Source of the DNA: Tissierella sp.
GTDB lineage: Bacteria > Bacillota > Clostridia > Tissierellales > Tissierellaceae
Length of the DNA: 45,619 nucleotides
NCBI GenBank assembly: GCA_012735585.1
Contig: JAAYGX010000076.1
Coordinates: 1-45,619, forward strand
Direction: 5' to 3'
The notes below the pieces were generated by a model, which saw only the letters and a program-made list of their open reading frames with translations, had not been told where the DNA came from and made no database searches. A program made the translations under genes and the position numbers. This document shows, in pieces, positions 8,395 through 17,685 of the stretch (position 1 is the stretch's first letter; each line of letters opens with the position of its first letter).

Positions 8395-9486
8395 ATGAAA
8401 CTTGGAATTGTAGGCCTACCTAATGTAGGAAAGAGTACACTGTTTAATGCAATAACTCAAGCAGGAGCTGAATCTGCAAACTATCCATTTTGTACGATAG
8501 AGCCAAATATTGGAGTAGTAGATGTACCTGATGAAAGATTAGCAAAACTAGCTACTATTCATGGCTCCAAAAAAATAATCCCAACAGCTATAGAATTCTG
8601 TGATATTGCAGGATTAGTTAAAGGGGCAAGTACAGGAGAAGGGCTAGGAAATAAGTTCTTATCTCATATAAGAGAAGTTGACGCAATTGTTCATGTAGTT
8701 AGATGCTTCGAAAACTCAGATATCGTTCACGTTGATGGTGATATCGATCCTATCAGAGATATCGAAACTATTAATCTAGAGTTAATGCTTTCAGACATAG
8801 AGTTGTTAGATAGGAGACTTGAAAGAAGTAGTAGAGCAGCTAAATCAGATAAATCACTTCTAAAGGAAGTAGAGCTAATTAAGGAAATACTTCAACATCT
8901 TGAAGCAGGTAAATCCATAAGAACCATGAACTTATCCGAAGAAGAATCTGAGTTGATTAAATCCTTTAATTTACTAAGTTCAAAACCTATTATCTATGTA
9001 ACTAATGTAAGTGAAGATGAGTTAGTAGATAGTGATGATAATGAATACGTGCAACGTGTTAAAGAATTTGCTAAAGAAGAAGATGCGGAAGTCATCGCTG
9101 TAAGTGCTGAAATTGAGGAAGAAATATCCCAACTTGAAGATGATGAAAAGATCGAATTTCTAAATGACCTAGGCCTTGAAAAATCTGGCTTAGATAAGTT
9201 AATCCAAGCAAGCTATAATCTTCTAGGACTTATGAGTTTCTTAACTGCTGGACCTATGGAAACTAGAGCTTGGACGATTAAAAAAGGTACCCCAGCACCT
9301 CAGGCAGCAGGCAAAATTCATTCAGATATTGAAAGAGGCTTTATAAGAGCTGAAACCATCTCATTCGACGATTTAATGTCCGTTGGCAACATGGTTCTTG
9401 CTAAAGAAAAAGGACTTGTGAGAATCGAAGGTAAGGATTATATTATGCAAGATGGGGATGTCGTATTATTTAGATTTAATGTTTAA
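8395..9486 (+). CDS. ychF: Redox/ribosome-associated P-loop ATPase YchF
   Basis: A 363-residue member of the OLA1/YchF branch of Obg-like P-loop proteins. G1 is GLPNVGKST at residue 5, followed by the switch region YPFCTIEPNIGVV and G3 CDIAGLVKGAS. The usual G4 NKxD is replaced by TNVSEDE, which fits the ATP preference of this branch. The C-terminal TGS-like domain is present (GFIRAETISFDDL). Length equals the family norm. YchF binds ribosomes and affects stress responses. It is a single gene with its own promoter and a strong terminator. Confidence 0.97.
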   Translation: MKLGIVGLPNVGKSTLFNAITQAGAESANYPFCTIEPNIGVVDVPDERLAKLATIHGSKKIIPTAIEFCDIAGLVKGASTGEGLGNKFLSHIREVDAIVHVVRCFENSDIVHVDGDIDPIRDIETINLELMLSDIELLDRRLERSSRAAKSDKSLLKEVELIKEILQHLEAGKSIRTMNLSEEESELIKSFNLLSSKPIIYVTNVSEDELVDSDDNEYVQRVKEFAKEEDAEVIAVSAEIEEEISQLEDDEKIEFLNDLGLEKSGLDKLIQASYNLLGLMSFLTAGPMETRAWTIKKGTPAPQAAGKIHSDIERGFIRAETISFDDLMSVGNMVLAKEKGLVRIEGKDYIMQDGDVVLFRFNV

Positions 9487-9517
9487 AAAAGCTAAGTGGC
9501 CCAGCCACTTAGCTTTT
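9485..9517. terminator. Bidirectional terminator after ychF
   Basis: AAAAGCTAAGTGG, CCCAG, CCACTTAGCTTTT form a strong stem with A and T runs on both sides. It serves ychF and the convergent coiled-coil gene, whose stop codon overlaps it. Confidence 0.92.
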
Positions 9518-9863
9518 ATTTTACTGATTTTAAGACTTGAAGTTTTATTTCCTGGTTTTCTACCCGATCTGTTAGTCTATCTAATTTATGATTAATTTGA
9601 GTTATAGCTTCGGAGTTTTGTTTGTATCCGTCTAACAGTGCATTTAACTTTTGACCATGATCATTTTCTATTTTAACAATACGACCTTCAACTCTATCTA
9701 ATCTACTATCAATACCATCAAATCTACTATCAATGCCATCAAACTTACTATCAATACCATCAAACTTGCTATCAATGCCATCAAACCGCTCATTTGTTTC
9801 TTGTTTAAATTGTCGCAACTCTAAATATATCTTTTCCAGTAATTCAAAAGTCTTATCTTCCAT
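9516..9863 (-). CDS. Small coiled-coil protein with heptad tandem repeat
   Basis: A 115-residue soluble protein with no signal peptide or membrane helix. Residues about 25-55 are copies of the seven-residue unit FDGIDSK/R. After them comes a charged stretch with heptad periodicity (LDRVEGRIVKIENDHG, HKLDRLTDRVENQEIKLQVL), so nearly the whole chain should form a coiled coil. The function is unknown; similar short proteins are annotated only as hypothetical. It is a single gene with no informative neighbours. Confidence 0.75.
   Translation of the reverse strand: MEDKTFELLEKIYLELRQFKQETNERFDGIDSKFDGIDSKFDGIDSRFDGIDSRLDRVEGRIVKIENDHGQKLNALLDGYKQNSEAITQINHKLDRLTDRVENQEIKLQVLKSVK
9706..9789. repeat. 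Four tandem 21-bp units inside the coiled-coil gene
   Basis: Units start at 9706, 9727, 9748 and 9769. Each begins CTATCAATRCCATCAAA and encodes one heptad, FDGIDSK/R. Units 1 and 3 carry A, and units 2 and 4 carry G, at the same position, which suggests a 42-bp doubling step. Confidence 0.9.
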
Positions 9864-9964
9864 ATTAGATTCCCCCGTATCTATTATCCTTGTATAGAGT
9901 ATATCATTTATTAGTGGATAGGTTCAATAGAAAATATATCTAATTAATATTCAGTATTTCCACG

Positions 9965-11680
9965 TTAAGGTATATATTGTTCCTTGATTAGCCTGACATA
10001 TCCATTCCTTGTATATATATGATAGAGTGGGCTATAGCCTAAACTATTATTATATTCAACAAACTCTTCTTTTGATACACTTTTATGCTCTGAGAGATTA
10101 TTATAATCTAGTAACAAATAATTGGTCTCATCGGATGTATCAAATGCATCAGGGTAGGTCTCTGGATTATGAACATAGAAACCGGAAGGCATATCATAAT
10201 TCGTATCAATACCTAGCTCTGAAGCTCGTTCTTCATCCTCTTGTGTAAGAAACTCTATCTTATCTAGATGAAACAATTCTTCGTCAATTGACATCATTGT
10301 TATATACCCTATATAGTCACTTTCTGGTGTTTTAAGAAAATCTTCTACAGTGGCTGGATTGATGATTTCTAAATCACTCTCATCAACTTGAACCTGCCCT
10401 AGGTCGAGATTAATATAAAACATTGCTACATCAACAGGCTTATCTAAGAATAAGTTTTCTCCATTTTCAAATCGTTCTTGTAAATCTCTATAGTGTTCTT
10501 CTATTCTTATATCATGAATGGGAATATGGTGGTAGATATATCCGTTGCCGTCCATCCATCTTTCAACTACCCATATGCCTCCATTCCCTTGTTTGATAGG
10601 TTGTGATAATAGTAGCTGAGCTGTTTCACCAGTAGATAAGGGGAATTTAATAACCACATGATTACCCTCATAGGTCACCCTAGGTAGGATCTCCATATTT
10701 TCTAACATAATTCGAATGGCTATTTCCTGTGATGCTAAAGTATCTAGGTCAAATTCAATGGCATTTGCATTTCCTAAGTATACTAAATCTCCATTATCAT
10801 GAGTAAAGGCCAGATGAGGTTTCCCATTGATACCATTGTCAATTAACCAACCATCTACTATCTCTAAGCCCCCTGCCAACACAAGCTCTTCAGGGTTCTC
10901 GGGTTTTAATCTATACTCCAATCTCCATAGTTCAACTGGAGATGAAAGTATATTATCAAAGGTTGATAACTTCTCTAATTTTATAATCTCCTGGTCTATA
11001 AATTTATAATCTGCCCATTCAGCATTTTCGTACATTTTGATTTCATTATTGATATATTCCCATGCAAAATATTCTACTGTTCCATCCACACTTTCATCAG
11101 AACTATATATATTATAAAATTCCTCAAAGAGTTCTTTACTATTCCCTACTTCTGAAACTTTATGCCCTAATGTTGACATTGTTAGAGTATCTGCAGCTTC
11201 TCTATCTGTATGAACTGTAGACTGAAGTAGATTATCACCAACTATTGTATATTGAATATAATCCAAATTGTCAATAAGTGAGAATAATATCACGGATGGT
11301 GATCTCCAGATATAGTCTGAACCAGAAGACCAAAATTTAGCCCCTATGACTTCATCCCTAGCTTGGAAATTTATTTGCAGTCCAAAAGGTTCTTCATCAG
11401 TAAATAGTTCTATTCCATTGGGAGTCAGTTCTTCAGGAAAATCTAAAAGATTAATTATATTGCCAACCTTCGAGTTATCTCCTATATAGGTACCTTTAAG
11501 TTTATATAATTCATCCGACTTGTTTGTTTCAAGATTTTCTACAGGTATAATACTACATGCTACACTCAAACCAGAAGAAATAATCAAAACTGACATAAAC
11601 AAGGACATAATATATTTTTTTCTAGTAATTCTTGATGATAGTTGATTTAATCTCCGCTTGATTACATCTATATTAACCAT
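9965..11680 (-). CDS. Exported DUF4825-like protein, possible lipoprotein
   Basis: A 571-residue protein. A basic N-terminus is followed by a hydrophobic segment (about 25-42) that ends SGLSVACS. This could be a lipobox with a non-standard -3 residue, or an uncleaved anchor. The stretch after it (LKGTYIGDNSKVGNIINLL) resembles the DUF4825 domain seen at the ends of some BlaR1/M56-type and other membrane proteins. The remaining 450 residues are acidic, and I recognise no catalytic motif. The ATG is preceded by GAGGGG. It is monocistronic as far as can be seen. The function is unknown. Confidence 0.6.
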   Translation of the reverse strand: MVNIDVIKRRLNQLSSRITRKKYIMSLFMSVLIISSGLSVACSIIPVENLETNKSDELYKLKGTYIGDNSKVGNIINLLDFPEELTPNGIELFTDEEPFGLQINFQARDEVIGAKFWSSGSDYIWRSPSVILFSLIDNLDYIQYTIVGDNLLQSTVHTDREAADTLTMSTLGHKVSEVGNSKELFEEFYNIYSSDESVDGTVEYFAWEYINNEIKMYENAEWADYKFIDQEIIKLEKLSTFDNILSSPVELWRLEYRLKPENPEELVLAGGLEIVDGWLIDNGINGKPHLAFTHDNGDLVYLGNANAIEFDLDTLASQEIAIRIMLENMEILPRVTYEGNHVVIKFPLSTGETAQLLLSQPIKQGNGGIWVVERWMDGNGYIYHHIPIHDIRIEEHYRDLQERFENGENLFLDKPVDVAMFYINLDLGQVQVDESDLEIINPATVEDFLKTPESDYIGYITMMSIDEELFHLDKIEFLTQEDEERASELGIDTNYDMPSGFYVHNPETYPDAFDTSDETNYLLLDYNNLSEHKSVSKEEFVEYNNSLGYSPLYHIYTRNGYVRLIKEQYIP

Positions 11681-11919
11681 TGAATCCCCTCTTTCTTTAA
11701 CCTATCTATAGTTCGATCATAAGGTCCATATTGTTCATCTCCCAAATTCCATGTTACAAGAAAATCCTATATCTTAATTATATCATTATCAATTATTTGG
11801 TAAACTAAAACTTGAGAAGGTTCATGGAATATTTCAAAACAAAATATATTTCTATGAGACTATACTATAGTATATAATAAGTATATGACTATTTTGAAAG
11901 GAGGTTTATATAAAAGGAT

Positions 11920-13035
11920 ATGTTATTTAAAACTAATTATGAGAAAGCCTATAGATCCAACAGGTGGAGTATAACTCTTATATTATTATCTTTAGCCTTG
12001 TTCACAAGAATAATCCTTTCTTTTGCTGCAAATTATCCTAATTTAGTTGAGAATTTTTATTCAGCAACGGCTTATCCATACATAGCAAAGTTATTAGGTT
12101 TTTTAAGCGGGATTATTCCTTTTTCTATTGGAGAGATTTTATTTGTTCTAATGGTCTTGTTCATTATAATTGCAATTATTACTATTATACTCAAACCTGG
12201 ATTTATTCTTAATAATCCTAGAAAGATATTTCATTACGCCATTAGGCTTCTTGCTAGTGTATATGTTCTGTTTTATTTTTTATGGGGTTTTAATTATTTT
12301 AGACAAGACTACTTAATATTAGCCAACATAAATCACTCACCTACAACCTATAGTGAGTTAAAAGAATTGACTGCCATTATGATAGAAAAAACAAATGAGA
12401 TGAGAGAGCTTTTACCAGAAGATGAGAATGGCATATTGTTAATAGAGGAAAATTTACAGCAATTAGGCAATATAGCCAATGATGGATTTAAAAATTATAA
12501 GGTAGGGGATATAGATTTGGGTGGTAAATACGGTCGGATTAAACCTGTATTTTTATCTAAATACATGAGTTATACTGGAATAACAGGGATATATATTCCG
12601 TTTACCTCTGAGCCAACTATAAACACTGATATTCCTAATCAAAGTCTACTATCCACTATATCCCATGAAATGGCACACCAAAGAGGATTTGCCAAAGAAG
12701 ACGAGGCTAACTTTATTGCATATAAAGCAAATATAAATAACCCTGATGAAAGATTCCAATACTCAGGCTATTATTTAGCTATGAATTACTTGATGAACGA
12801 GGTATATATAGAAAGTCGTGATGATTATATGCTTCTTTATACTGAATTAAGTGATAGTGTAAAAAGGGACTTAGAATTTGCAGGGGAGTACTGGAAGACT
12901 AAAGAAGGAAGACTAAGAAAATCTGTAAATAACATGAATGATACTTACCTAAAGGCTAACAATCAAGAAGATGGGGTTAGAAGCTATAACGGAGTAGTAA
13001 GGCTTTTATTAGCTGAATATAAGGGACAAAGATAA
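11920..13035 (+). CDS. DUF3810 membrane zinc metallopeptidase-like protein
   Basis: 371 residues: about three transmembrane helices in the first 125 residues (about 17-38, 60-92 and 107-126), then a soluble domain. That domain carries the zincin motif HEMAH (His249, Glu250, His253) followed by RGFAKEDEANF, giving a third-ligand candidate in Glu260 or Glu262. This matches DUF3810, a family assumed to be membrane metallopeptidases but not biochemically defined as far as I know. The start follows GGAGG. A strong hairpin terminator follows the stop. Confidence 0.85.
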   Translation: MLFKTNYEKAYRSNRWSITLILLSLALFTRIILSFAANYPNLVENFYSATAYPYIAKLLGFLSGIIPFSIGEILFVLMVLFIIIAIITIILKPGFILNNPRKIFHYAIRLLASVYVLFYFLWGFNYFRQDYLILANINHSPTTYSELKELTAIMIEKTNEMRELLPEDENGILLIEENLQQLGNIANDGFKNYKVGDIDLGGKYGRIKPVFLSKYMSYTGITGIYIPFTSEPTINTDIPNQSLLSTISHEMAHQRGFAKEDEANFIAYKANINNPDERFQYSGYYLAMNYLMNEVYIESRDDYMLLYTELSDSVKRDLEFAGEYWKTKEGRLRKSVNNMNDTYLKANNQEDGVRSYNGVVRLLLAEYKGQR

Positions 13036-13041
13036 AACTGA

Positions 13042-13080
13042 GACATGGGGTCAGACAAAGACCCCGTGTCCCTGTTTTTT
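13042..13080. terminator. Bidirectional terminator between the DUF3810 gene and tlp
   Basis: GACATGGGGTC, AGACAAA, GACCCCGTGTC then CCTGTTTTTT. The stem is 11 bp with one wobble. On the minus strand it is followed by TCAGTTTTA. The GGGACACGGGGTC style also occurs as a dispersed repeat in related genomes (from memory). Confidence 0.88.
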
Positions 13081-13084
13081 ACAA

Positions 13085-13315
13085 TTACTTAAATCTTTTA
13101 GCGTGTTCTGCCTCATCCCTGATTTCTTCTTTCATACCTTCTAGGGATTCCAATCTTCTTCTATTTTTTTCTTCTAAATCTCTTCTTGTCTTTTCATCGT
13201 CTGTCAGTGATATCATATCTTCTGCCAGCCTATAGTTTTTTATTGTATTATCAATATTTTCTTGTATTTTATTTACGTTATCTCTTCTATCATCTGGTTT
13301 TGGTTTATTAGACAT
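13085..13315 (-). CDS. tlp: Small acid-soluble spore protein Tlp
   Basis: 76 residues starting MSNKPKPDDRRDNVNKIQ and ending EEIRDEAEHAKRFK, with the central run EEKNRRRLESLEG. This is the Tlp family of minor spore-core proteins made in the forespore. I use the ATG at 13315, preceded by AAGGAGA; the longer open frame (to 13429) would overlap the transporter gene and adds sequence unlike Tlp. It lies downstream of the YdcZ-like gene on the same strand but is probably transcribed by a forespore sigma factor. I found no convincing sigma-G promoter by eye. Confidence 0.93.
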   Translation of the reverse strand: MSNKPKPDDRRDNVNKIQENIDNTIKNYRLAEDMISLTDDEKTRRDLEEKNRRRLESLEGMKEEIRDEAEHAKRFK

Positions 13316-13403
13316 AAAATTTCTCCTTTTGGGTATATTTTGTTCTTCAATATTATCTTTCCTACTCCAGATGATATTTATCCTAGCAATTTTAGGTTTT
13401 AAT

Positions 13404-13847
13404 TTATCCTTTTGATTTAAACACCACAACTCCTACAACCATAATAGCCAAACCAATAACTTTTGTAATATCAAAAGATATTTTTTCAGTTCCAAATAAA
13501 CCAAACGTATCTATTATAGTAGCAAAAAATAATTGTGCTATAACCATTAAAGATATGGATAATGATGCACCTAGTAAAGTAACTCCATTTGCTACTGTAA
13601 ATATTATTAATACACCTAATAATCCACCTAATAAATAGACTTTATTTACTTCAGCTACATTTTTTAAATTACCATTTCCAAATGCAAATACCATAATTAA
13701 AGCAAATATAAGTCCTACTATATGTACTACAAGTGTTGTTTCCCACATTCCTAGTTTATCACTTACACGAGCACTAAATACATTCTGTACAGAAACTATG
13801 GTCCCAGCTAATATTGAATATAAAATACCCATAAATACTTTGTCCAT
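13404..13847 (-). CDS. YdcZ/DUF606-family small DMT transporter
   Basis: A 147-residue membrane protein with five transmembrane helices. It starts GILYSILAGTIVSVQNVFSARVSDKLG and contains GASLSISLMVIAQLFFATIIDTFG, both typical of the YdcZ (DMT) family of half-size drug/metabolite transporters. These often occur as pairs or as a fused form; only one copy is present here. The substrate is unknown. It lies between two spore-protein genes on the same strand, with a terminator before it. Confidence 0.88.
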   Translation of the reverse strand: MDKVFMGILYSILAGTIVSVQNVFSARVSDKLGMWETTLVVHIVGLIFALIMVFAFGNGNLKNVAEVNKVYLLGGLLGVLIIFTVANGVTLLGASLSISLMVIAQLFFATIIDTFGLFGTEKISFDITKVIGLAIMVVGVVVFKSKG

Positions 13848-13893
13848 CTTTTTCTCCTTAAAATTTAATAATTATATTATAACATAATTAAAT

Positions 13894-13918
13894 TTAAAAA
13901 ACCCTCACTATATGAGGG
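13894..13918 (-). terminator. Terminator of the alpha/beta SASP gene
   Basis: On the minus strand CCCTCA, TATAG, TGAGGG is followed by TTTTTTAAATTT. Confidence 0.85.
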
Positions 13919-13935
13919 CAAAATAATTATTCATT

Positions 13936-14139
13936 TTAATTTTTATTTATTAATTGTTTCTCTCCTATTTCCACTAATTTTCTAGTCATTAATCCTCCAA
14001 CTGGTCCTGCTGTAAATATATTATTTATTGGATCAGCATTATTGTTAAGATTATTCTGTACACCTAATTCTTGAGCTATTTCCATTTTCATTTCATTCAG
14101 TCCTTTTCTTGCATTTGGATCTAATATTTTATTAGCCAT
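13936..14139 (-). CDS. Alpha/beta-type small acid-soluble spore protein
   Basis: 67 residues. The family halves are visible: ARKGLNEMKMEIAQELGV (with the EIA site cut by the germination protease GPR) and GPVGGLMTRKLVEIGEKQLI. These proteins coat spore DNA. The sequence is divergent: an Asn-rich linker (NNLNNNADPINN) separates the halves, and the second motif has Leu-Met where Glu-Ile is common. A weak sigma-G-like -10 (CAAACTA, 14178-14172) lies upstream. Together with tlp it shows the organism makes endospores. Confidence 0.9.
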   Translation of the reverse strand: MANKILDPNARKGLNEMKMEIAQELGVQNNLNNNADPINNIFTAGPVGGLMTRKLVEIGEKQLINKN

Positions 14140-14287
14140 ATTATCACCTCATTTTATTTTTTGATTAATATTAGTTTGTGTGCCCACAAGATTTTAATAC
14201 TAGTGTATTTTTGTAAAATTATATATCATTGATTTTAGTTAGTTAAAGTCGTATTTGGGTAATATAAACTAGGGAGATGATAATAAT

Positions 14288-14737
14288 ATGGATAAAAAAT
14301 ACACTAAACCAAGTCAAGAAGAACTTATAAAAAAATTAAGTACTTTAGAATATAATGTAACCCAGGAGGATGCTACTGAAAGACCATTTACGCATGAATA
14401 TAATGATATTTATGAAGATGGTATCTATGTAGATATTGTTTCTGGTGAGCCTTTGTTTTCTTCTCATGATAAGTATGATGCTGGATGCGGTTGGCCAAGT
14501 TTTACAAAACCAATAGATGATATTGAAATTGTAGAAAAAGAGGATCTATCCCATGGCAGAATACGTACAGAAGTAAGAAGTCAATATGCCGACTCTCATC
14601 TAGGTCATGTCTTTACTGACGGACCTAAGGACAAAGGGGGCCTCCGATATTGTATCAATGGTGCGGCTTTAAGATTTATAAAAAAAGAGAATATGGAAAA
14701 AGAAGGTTATGGTAAGTATTTAGTATTATTTGATTAA
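14288..14737 (+). CDS. msrB: Peptide-methionine (R)-S-oxide reductase MsrB
   Basis: 149 residues. GCGWPSF (Cys67), [17 protein letters not shown] and [11 protein letters not shown] (catalytic Cys122) are the MsrB motifs. The zinc-binding CxxC pairs of some MsrB forms are absent, which is common in Firmicutes. It reduces methionine-R-sulfoxide in proteins using thioredoxin. Length is normal for a stand-alone MsrB. No msrA is adjacent. A long hairpin terminator follows. Confidence 0.97.
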   Translation: MDKKYTKPSQEELIKKLSTLEYNVTQEDATERPFTHEYNDIYEDGIYVDIVSGEPLFSSHDKYDAGCGWPSFTKPIDDIEIVEKEDLSHGRIRTEVRSQYADSHLGHVFTDGPKDKGGLRYCINGAALRFIKKENMEKEGYGKYLVLFD

Positions 14738-14753
14738 TGATTTATTACACAAA

Positions 14754-14815
14754 AAACCCTAGTAATAATATAGGTAGAAATAAAATCCTACCCTTATTGT
14801 TACTAGGGTTTATAT
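14754..14815. terminator. Bidirectional terminator between msrB and the siderophore operon
   Basis: AAACCCTAGTAATAATA pairs with TATTGTTACTAGGGTTT. A smaller nested pair (GGTAG/CTACC) lies in the loop. A and T runs flank both sides. Confidence 0.82.
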
Positions 14816-14841
14816 TTTATGAATTATATTCGATTTTAAAA

Positions 14842-15594
14842 TTAATATATAGCCACTGGCCCATATGGCCCATCAATAATTTCTATTTTAGTTTCGAAGA
14901 TATCTGTTAGAATATCCCCATCCATTACTTCGTCCACTGTTCCAAAAGCGGCAATTTGTCCACATTTCATAGCACATATTCTATCAGAATATTTAGCTGC
15001 AAAGTTTATATCATGCATAACTGTAAGAATTGTTCTTCCAAATTCATTTGCTGCCCTTCTTAAGTGCTCCATCATTTGAACTGATCTAGCAACATCAAGA
15101 TTGTTTAGTGGCTCATCTAAGAGTACATACTCTGTCTCTTGGCATAAAACCATTGCTACATAGGCTCTTTGTCTTAGACCACCTGAAAGCTCATCTAAGT
15201 ATCTATTCTCTAATTCTCTAAGTCCTAAAAAGTCAATATATTTAGATATGATCATCTCATCTTCTTTATTTAACCTTCCCTTACTATAAGGGAAACGACC
15301 AAAACCAACTAATTGTCTAACAGTAAGTTTGGTTATAAAGTGGTTTTCCTGTCTTAATATGGTCAAAATCTTAGCTAAGTCTTCTGACTTTGTTGCCGAT
15401 ACGTCCATATTTGCTACTTGAATTGATCCTTCATCCATATCCAAAAGCCTTCCAATCATCAAAAGGGTAGTGGATTTACCAGCACCATTTGGTCCAATTA
15501 AAGAAGTAAGACCTGCTTTTGGTATTTCAATATTCAAGGGCCCAATCTTTACCTTATCAGAATATGCCTTTCTAGCATTACTTATTTTTATCAT
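14842..15594 (-). CDS. yclP: Iron-siderophore ABC transporter ATPase (YclP-like)
   Basis: 250 residues, one ABC domain: Walker A GPNGAGKST (about 33), Q-loop LRQENHF, signature LSGGLRQR, Walker B VLLDEPLNNLD, switch His in VMHDINFAAKYS. The C-terminal stretch IIDGPYGPVAIY is like FepC/YclP-type ATPases. It powers uptake of ferric siderophore through the two permeases upstream. It is last in a four-gene operon, and its start overlaps the previous stop by four bases (ATGA). The Fur box before the operon supports iron control. Confidence 0.92.
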   Translation of the reverse strand: MIKISNARKAYSDKVKIGPLNIEIPKAGLTSLIGPNGAGKSTTLLMIGRLLDMDEGSIQVANMDVSATKSEDLAKILTILRQENHFITKLTVRQLVGFGRFPYSKGRLNKEDEMIISKYIDFLGLRELENRYLDELSGGLRQRAYVAMVLCQETEYVLLDEPLNNLDVARSVQMMEHLRRAANEFGRTILTVMHDINFAAKYSDRICAMKCGQIAAFGTVDEVMDGDILTDIFETKIEIIDGPYGPVAIY

Positions 15595-16655
15595 AGCGTC
15601 CCCTTCCTTAAAATTACAAGTAAAAATGTTATTCCGCCAAACATTTCAATAATAACTGAAACTACACCTTGTGCATTAAATACATGATACATGAAGAAGT
15701 ATGCACCGGTTAATATCAAGAATCCTATGGCAAGGGCCATTGGAAATATATATCTATGGTCATAGGTTGGAGCTGCTTGATAAGCCAAGGTAGCTACTAA
15801 GAAACCATAAAAAGTAAGTGGTCCAACTAAAGCAGTGGATACTGCCATTAATACAGAAACTAGTACAAGGCCAAGGATTACACTTAATTGATGGTTTAGG
15901 CCCAGTGATGTACTAACATCCCTACCAAGGGATACAAGATTTAACTTCTTTGAAAATATAAGTAGTAATACTGCTGCAACTATGACTATTGATATTGCTA
16001 TAGGAAAATATTCAGCATCTGCATTGTTTACAGAACCAAATAGTCTGGCTTGTAGTATATCAAATTCAGATGGGGCAAGAAGCCTTCTCATAAATGATGA
16101 CAGGGATCTTAGTCCAGTTCCAATTATAACCCCAACTAAAAGCATAAGTTGTAAATCCCCATACTTTCCAGAAAGCAGCCATCCATAAAGTATTAAACAC
16201 ATAAGTACCATGGCAGTAATTTGGAATAAGAATAATCCAATGCCAGAAAAACCAACAAATGTACTAATTCCAAAGAAAAACATTGTTGAAGTATGAATTG
16301 TTGAGTAAAGTGCTTCAAAACCTAATAATGAAGGGGTTATAACCCTATTATTCGTTATTGATTGAAAGGCAACAGTAGATAAACTCTGACATACTGCTGC
16401 AATAATCATAGCAGTAAGGGCCACCAATCTTCTTTTAACAACAGGAATAAAGGAAGGTGAGTCTACAGGTACTGGATTGTTATAAACCATAAGTCCATAG
16501 GAAGCTAATAAGCCCAAGGCTACTAATGTTACTAGGATTATCCAATATCTCTTTTTATCCTTCTCACAACGAAAGGCACCTGCTCTTCTAATTTCACTAG
16601 GAAGATCACAGTCCATCCCCATAACTCTTTTTATATTTATACCTAATTCAGTCAT
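15591..16655 (-). CDS. yclO: Iron-siderophore ABC permease (YclO-like)
   Basis: 354 residues, FecCD/BtuC family, about 9-10 transmembrane helices. Family signs are LVALTAMIIAAVCQSLSTVAFQSI near the N-terminus and SLGRDVSTSLGLNH near the ATPase-coupling loop. An unusually long cytoplasmic N-terminus of about 45 residues precedes the first helix. It overlaps both neighbours by four bases, which implies coupled translation. It pairs with the second permease to form the membrane channel. Confidence 0.92.
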   Translation of the reverse strand: MTELGINIKRVMGMDCDLPSEIRRAGAFRCEKDKKRYWIILVTLVALGLLASYGLMVYNNPVPVDSPSFIPVVKRRLVALTAMIIAAVCQSLSTVAFQSITNNRVITPSLLGFEALYSTIHTSTMFFFGISTFVGFSGIGLFLFQITAMVLMCLILYGWLLSGKYGDLQLMLLVGVIIGTGLRSLSSFMRRLLAPSEFDILQARLFGSVNNADAEYFPIAISIVIVAAVLLLIFSKKLNLVSLGRDVSTSLGLNHQLSVILGLVLVSVLMAVSTALVGPLTFYGFLVATLAYQAAPTYDHRYIFPMALAIGFLILTGAYFFMYHVFNAQGVVSVIIEMFGGITFLLVILRKGTL

Positions 16656-17668
16656 CTTTTCCTCCTCCTTTGTTTCAATAAAATATAGATAAAGACCACC
16701 GCTCCAACTGTTCCAAGTATTAAGGACACAGGAACTTCAAATGGCATTATTATAGTTCTAGAAATAATATCACAAAGGGTTATAGTCCCCATACCTAATA
16801 AACATACCCAGGGTAAATTGCTTCTAAGGTCATCTCCTCTATAGATAGACACAACATTCGGTACTATCAAGCCTAAAAATGGTAGATTACCAATAACAGC
16901 CGCTACTACACCTACTGCTAGGGAAATAAGACCAGTACCAAAAATAACTATTCTATTATAGTTTACTCCAAGACTTGTCGCTATATCTTCCCCTAATCCA
17001 GCTAAGGTTAGTCTATCAGCATATAGAAAAATAAAAAAAGTAACTATAACTATGATCCATAAGTACTCATATCTTCCGATTTGAACTGAAGCAAAAGAAC
17101 CCACAAACCAGGATTCAATATTTTGGGTCATTTGAAATACCAGACCTACAAAAGTGGAAATTGCAGAAATAACTGCTCCAAGCATCATTCCAATAATTGG
17201 GACAATTAAAGATGAACGTAGTTTTACTCTTCTTAAAAAGAAAAAGAATACCATAGTTCCTATAAAAGAAAATATAATGGCACCAGCCATTCTTTGAAGT
17301 AAAGTTGGTGCAGGAAATAATAAGTACACTAAAATAAGTCCCAAACCAGCCCATTCTATGGTACCAGTTGTTGTAGGCTCAACCAAACGGTTCTGGGTAA
17401 TAAGTTGCATTACCAGCCCTGACATTGACATTGCAGCTCCAGTAAGCATTAATGCAACTGTTCTTGGAACACGGGTTATAAAGAACATGCTCATGCCATC
17501 CTCTTGTCCTCGAATATCATAAACCCCAGTAAACAGCGATATTACGCCTAAGGCTATTACAATCATAATTGCAAATATAAAAGATTTTGTCCATATTCTA
17601 TTGTGATTATGACCTAGGAGCTGAGTATCCTCAGCTCCACTTGTCTTTTGCATTGTTTTTTTTGGCAC
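16652..17668 (-). CDS. yclN: Iron-siderophore ABC permease (YclN-like)
   Basis: 338 residues, FecCD family. Motifs include ITRVPRTVALMLTGAAMSMSGLVMQ and GLGEDIATSLGVNYNR (coupling helix). The start is GTG with AAGGAG nine bases upstream. It lies directly after the binding-protein gene and overlaps the next permease by four bases. YclNO permeases of Bacillus import petrobactin; the actual substrate here is inferred only from similarity. Confidence 0.92.
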   Translation of the reverse strand: MPKKTMQKTSGAEDTQLLGHNHNRIWTKSFIFAIMIVIALGVISLFTGVYDIRGQEDGMSMFFITRVPRTVALMLTGAAMSMSGLVMQLITQNRLVEPTTTGTIEWAGLGLILVYLLFPAPTLLQRMAGAIIFSFIGTMVFFFFLRRVKLRSSLIVPIIGMMLGAVISAISTFVGLVFQMTQNIESWFVGSFASVQIGRYEYLWIIVIVTFFIFLYADRLTLAGLGEDIATSLGVNYNRIVIFGTGLISLAVGVVAAVIGNLPFLGLIVPNVVSIYRGDDLRSNLPWVCLLGMGTITLCDIISRTIIMPFEVPVSLILGTVGAVVFIYILLKQRRRKR

Positions 17669-17685
17669 TATTATAAACTCCTTTT

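Noticed and set aside
9706-9789. The 21-bp tandem repeats as a CRISPR array
   Set aside because: There are no spacers; the units are contiguous and lie in frame within a coding gene.
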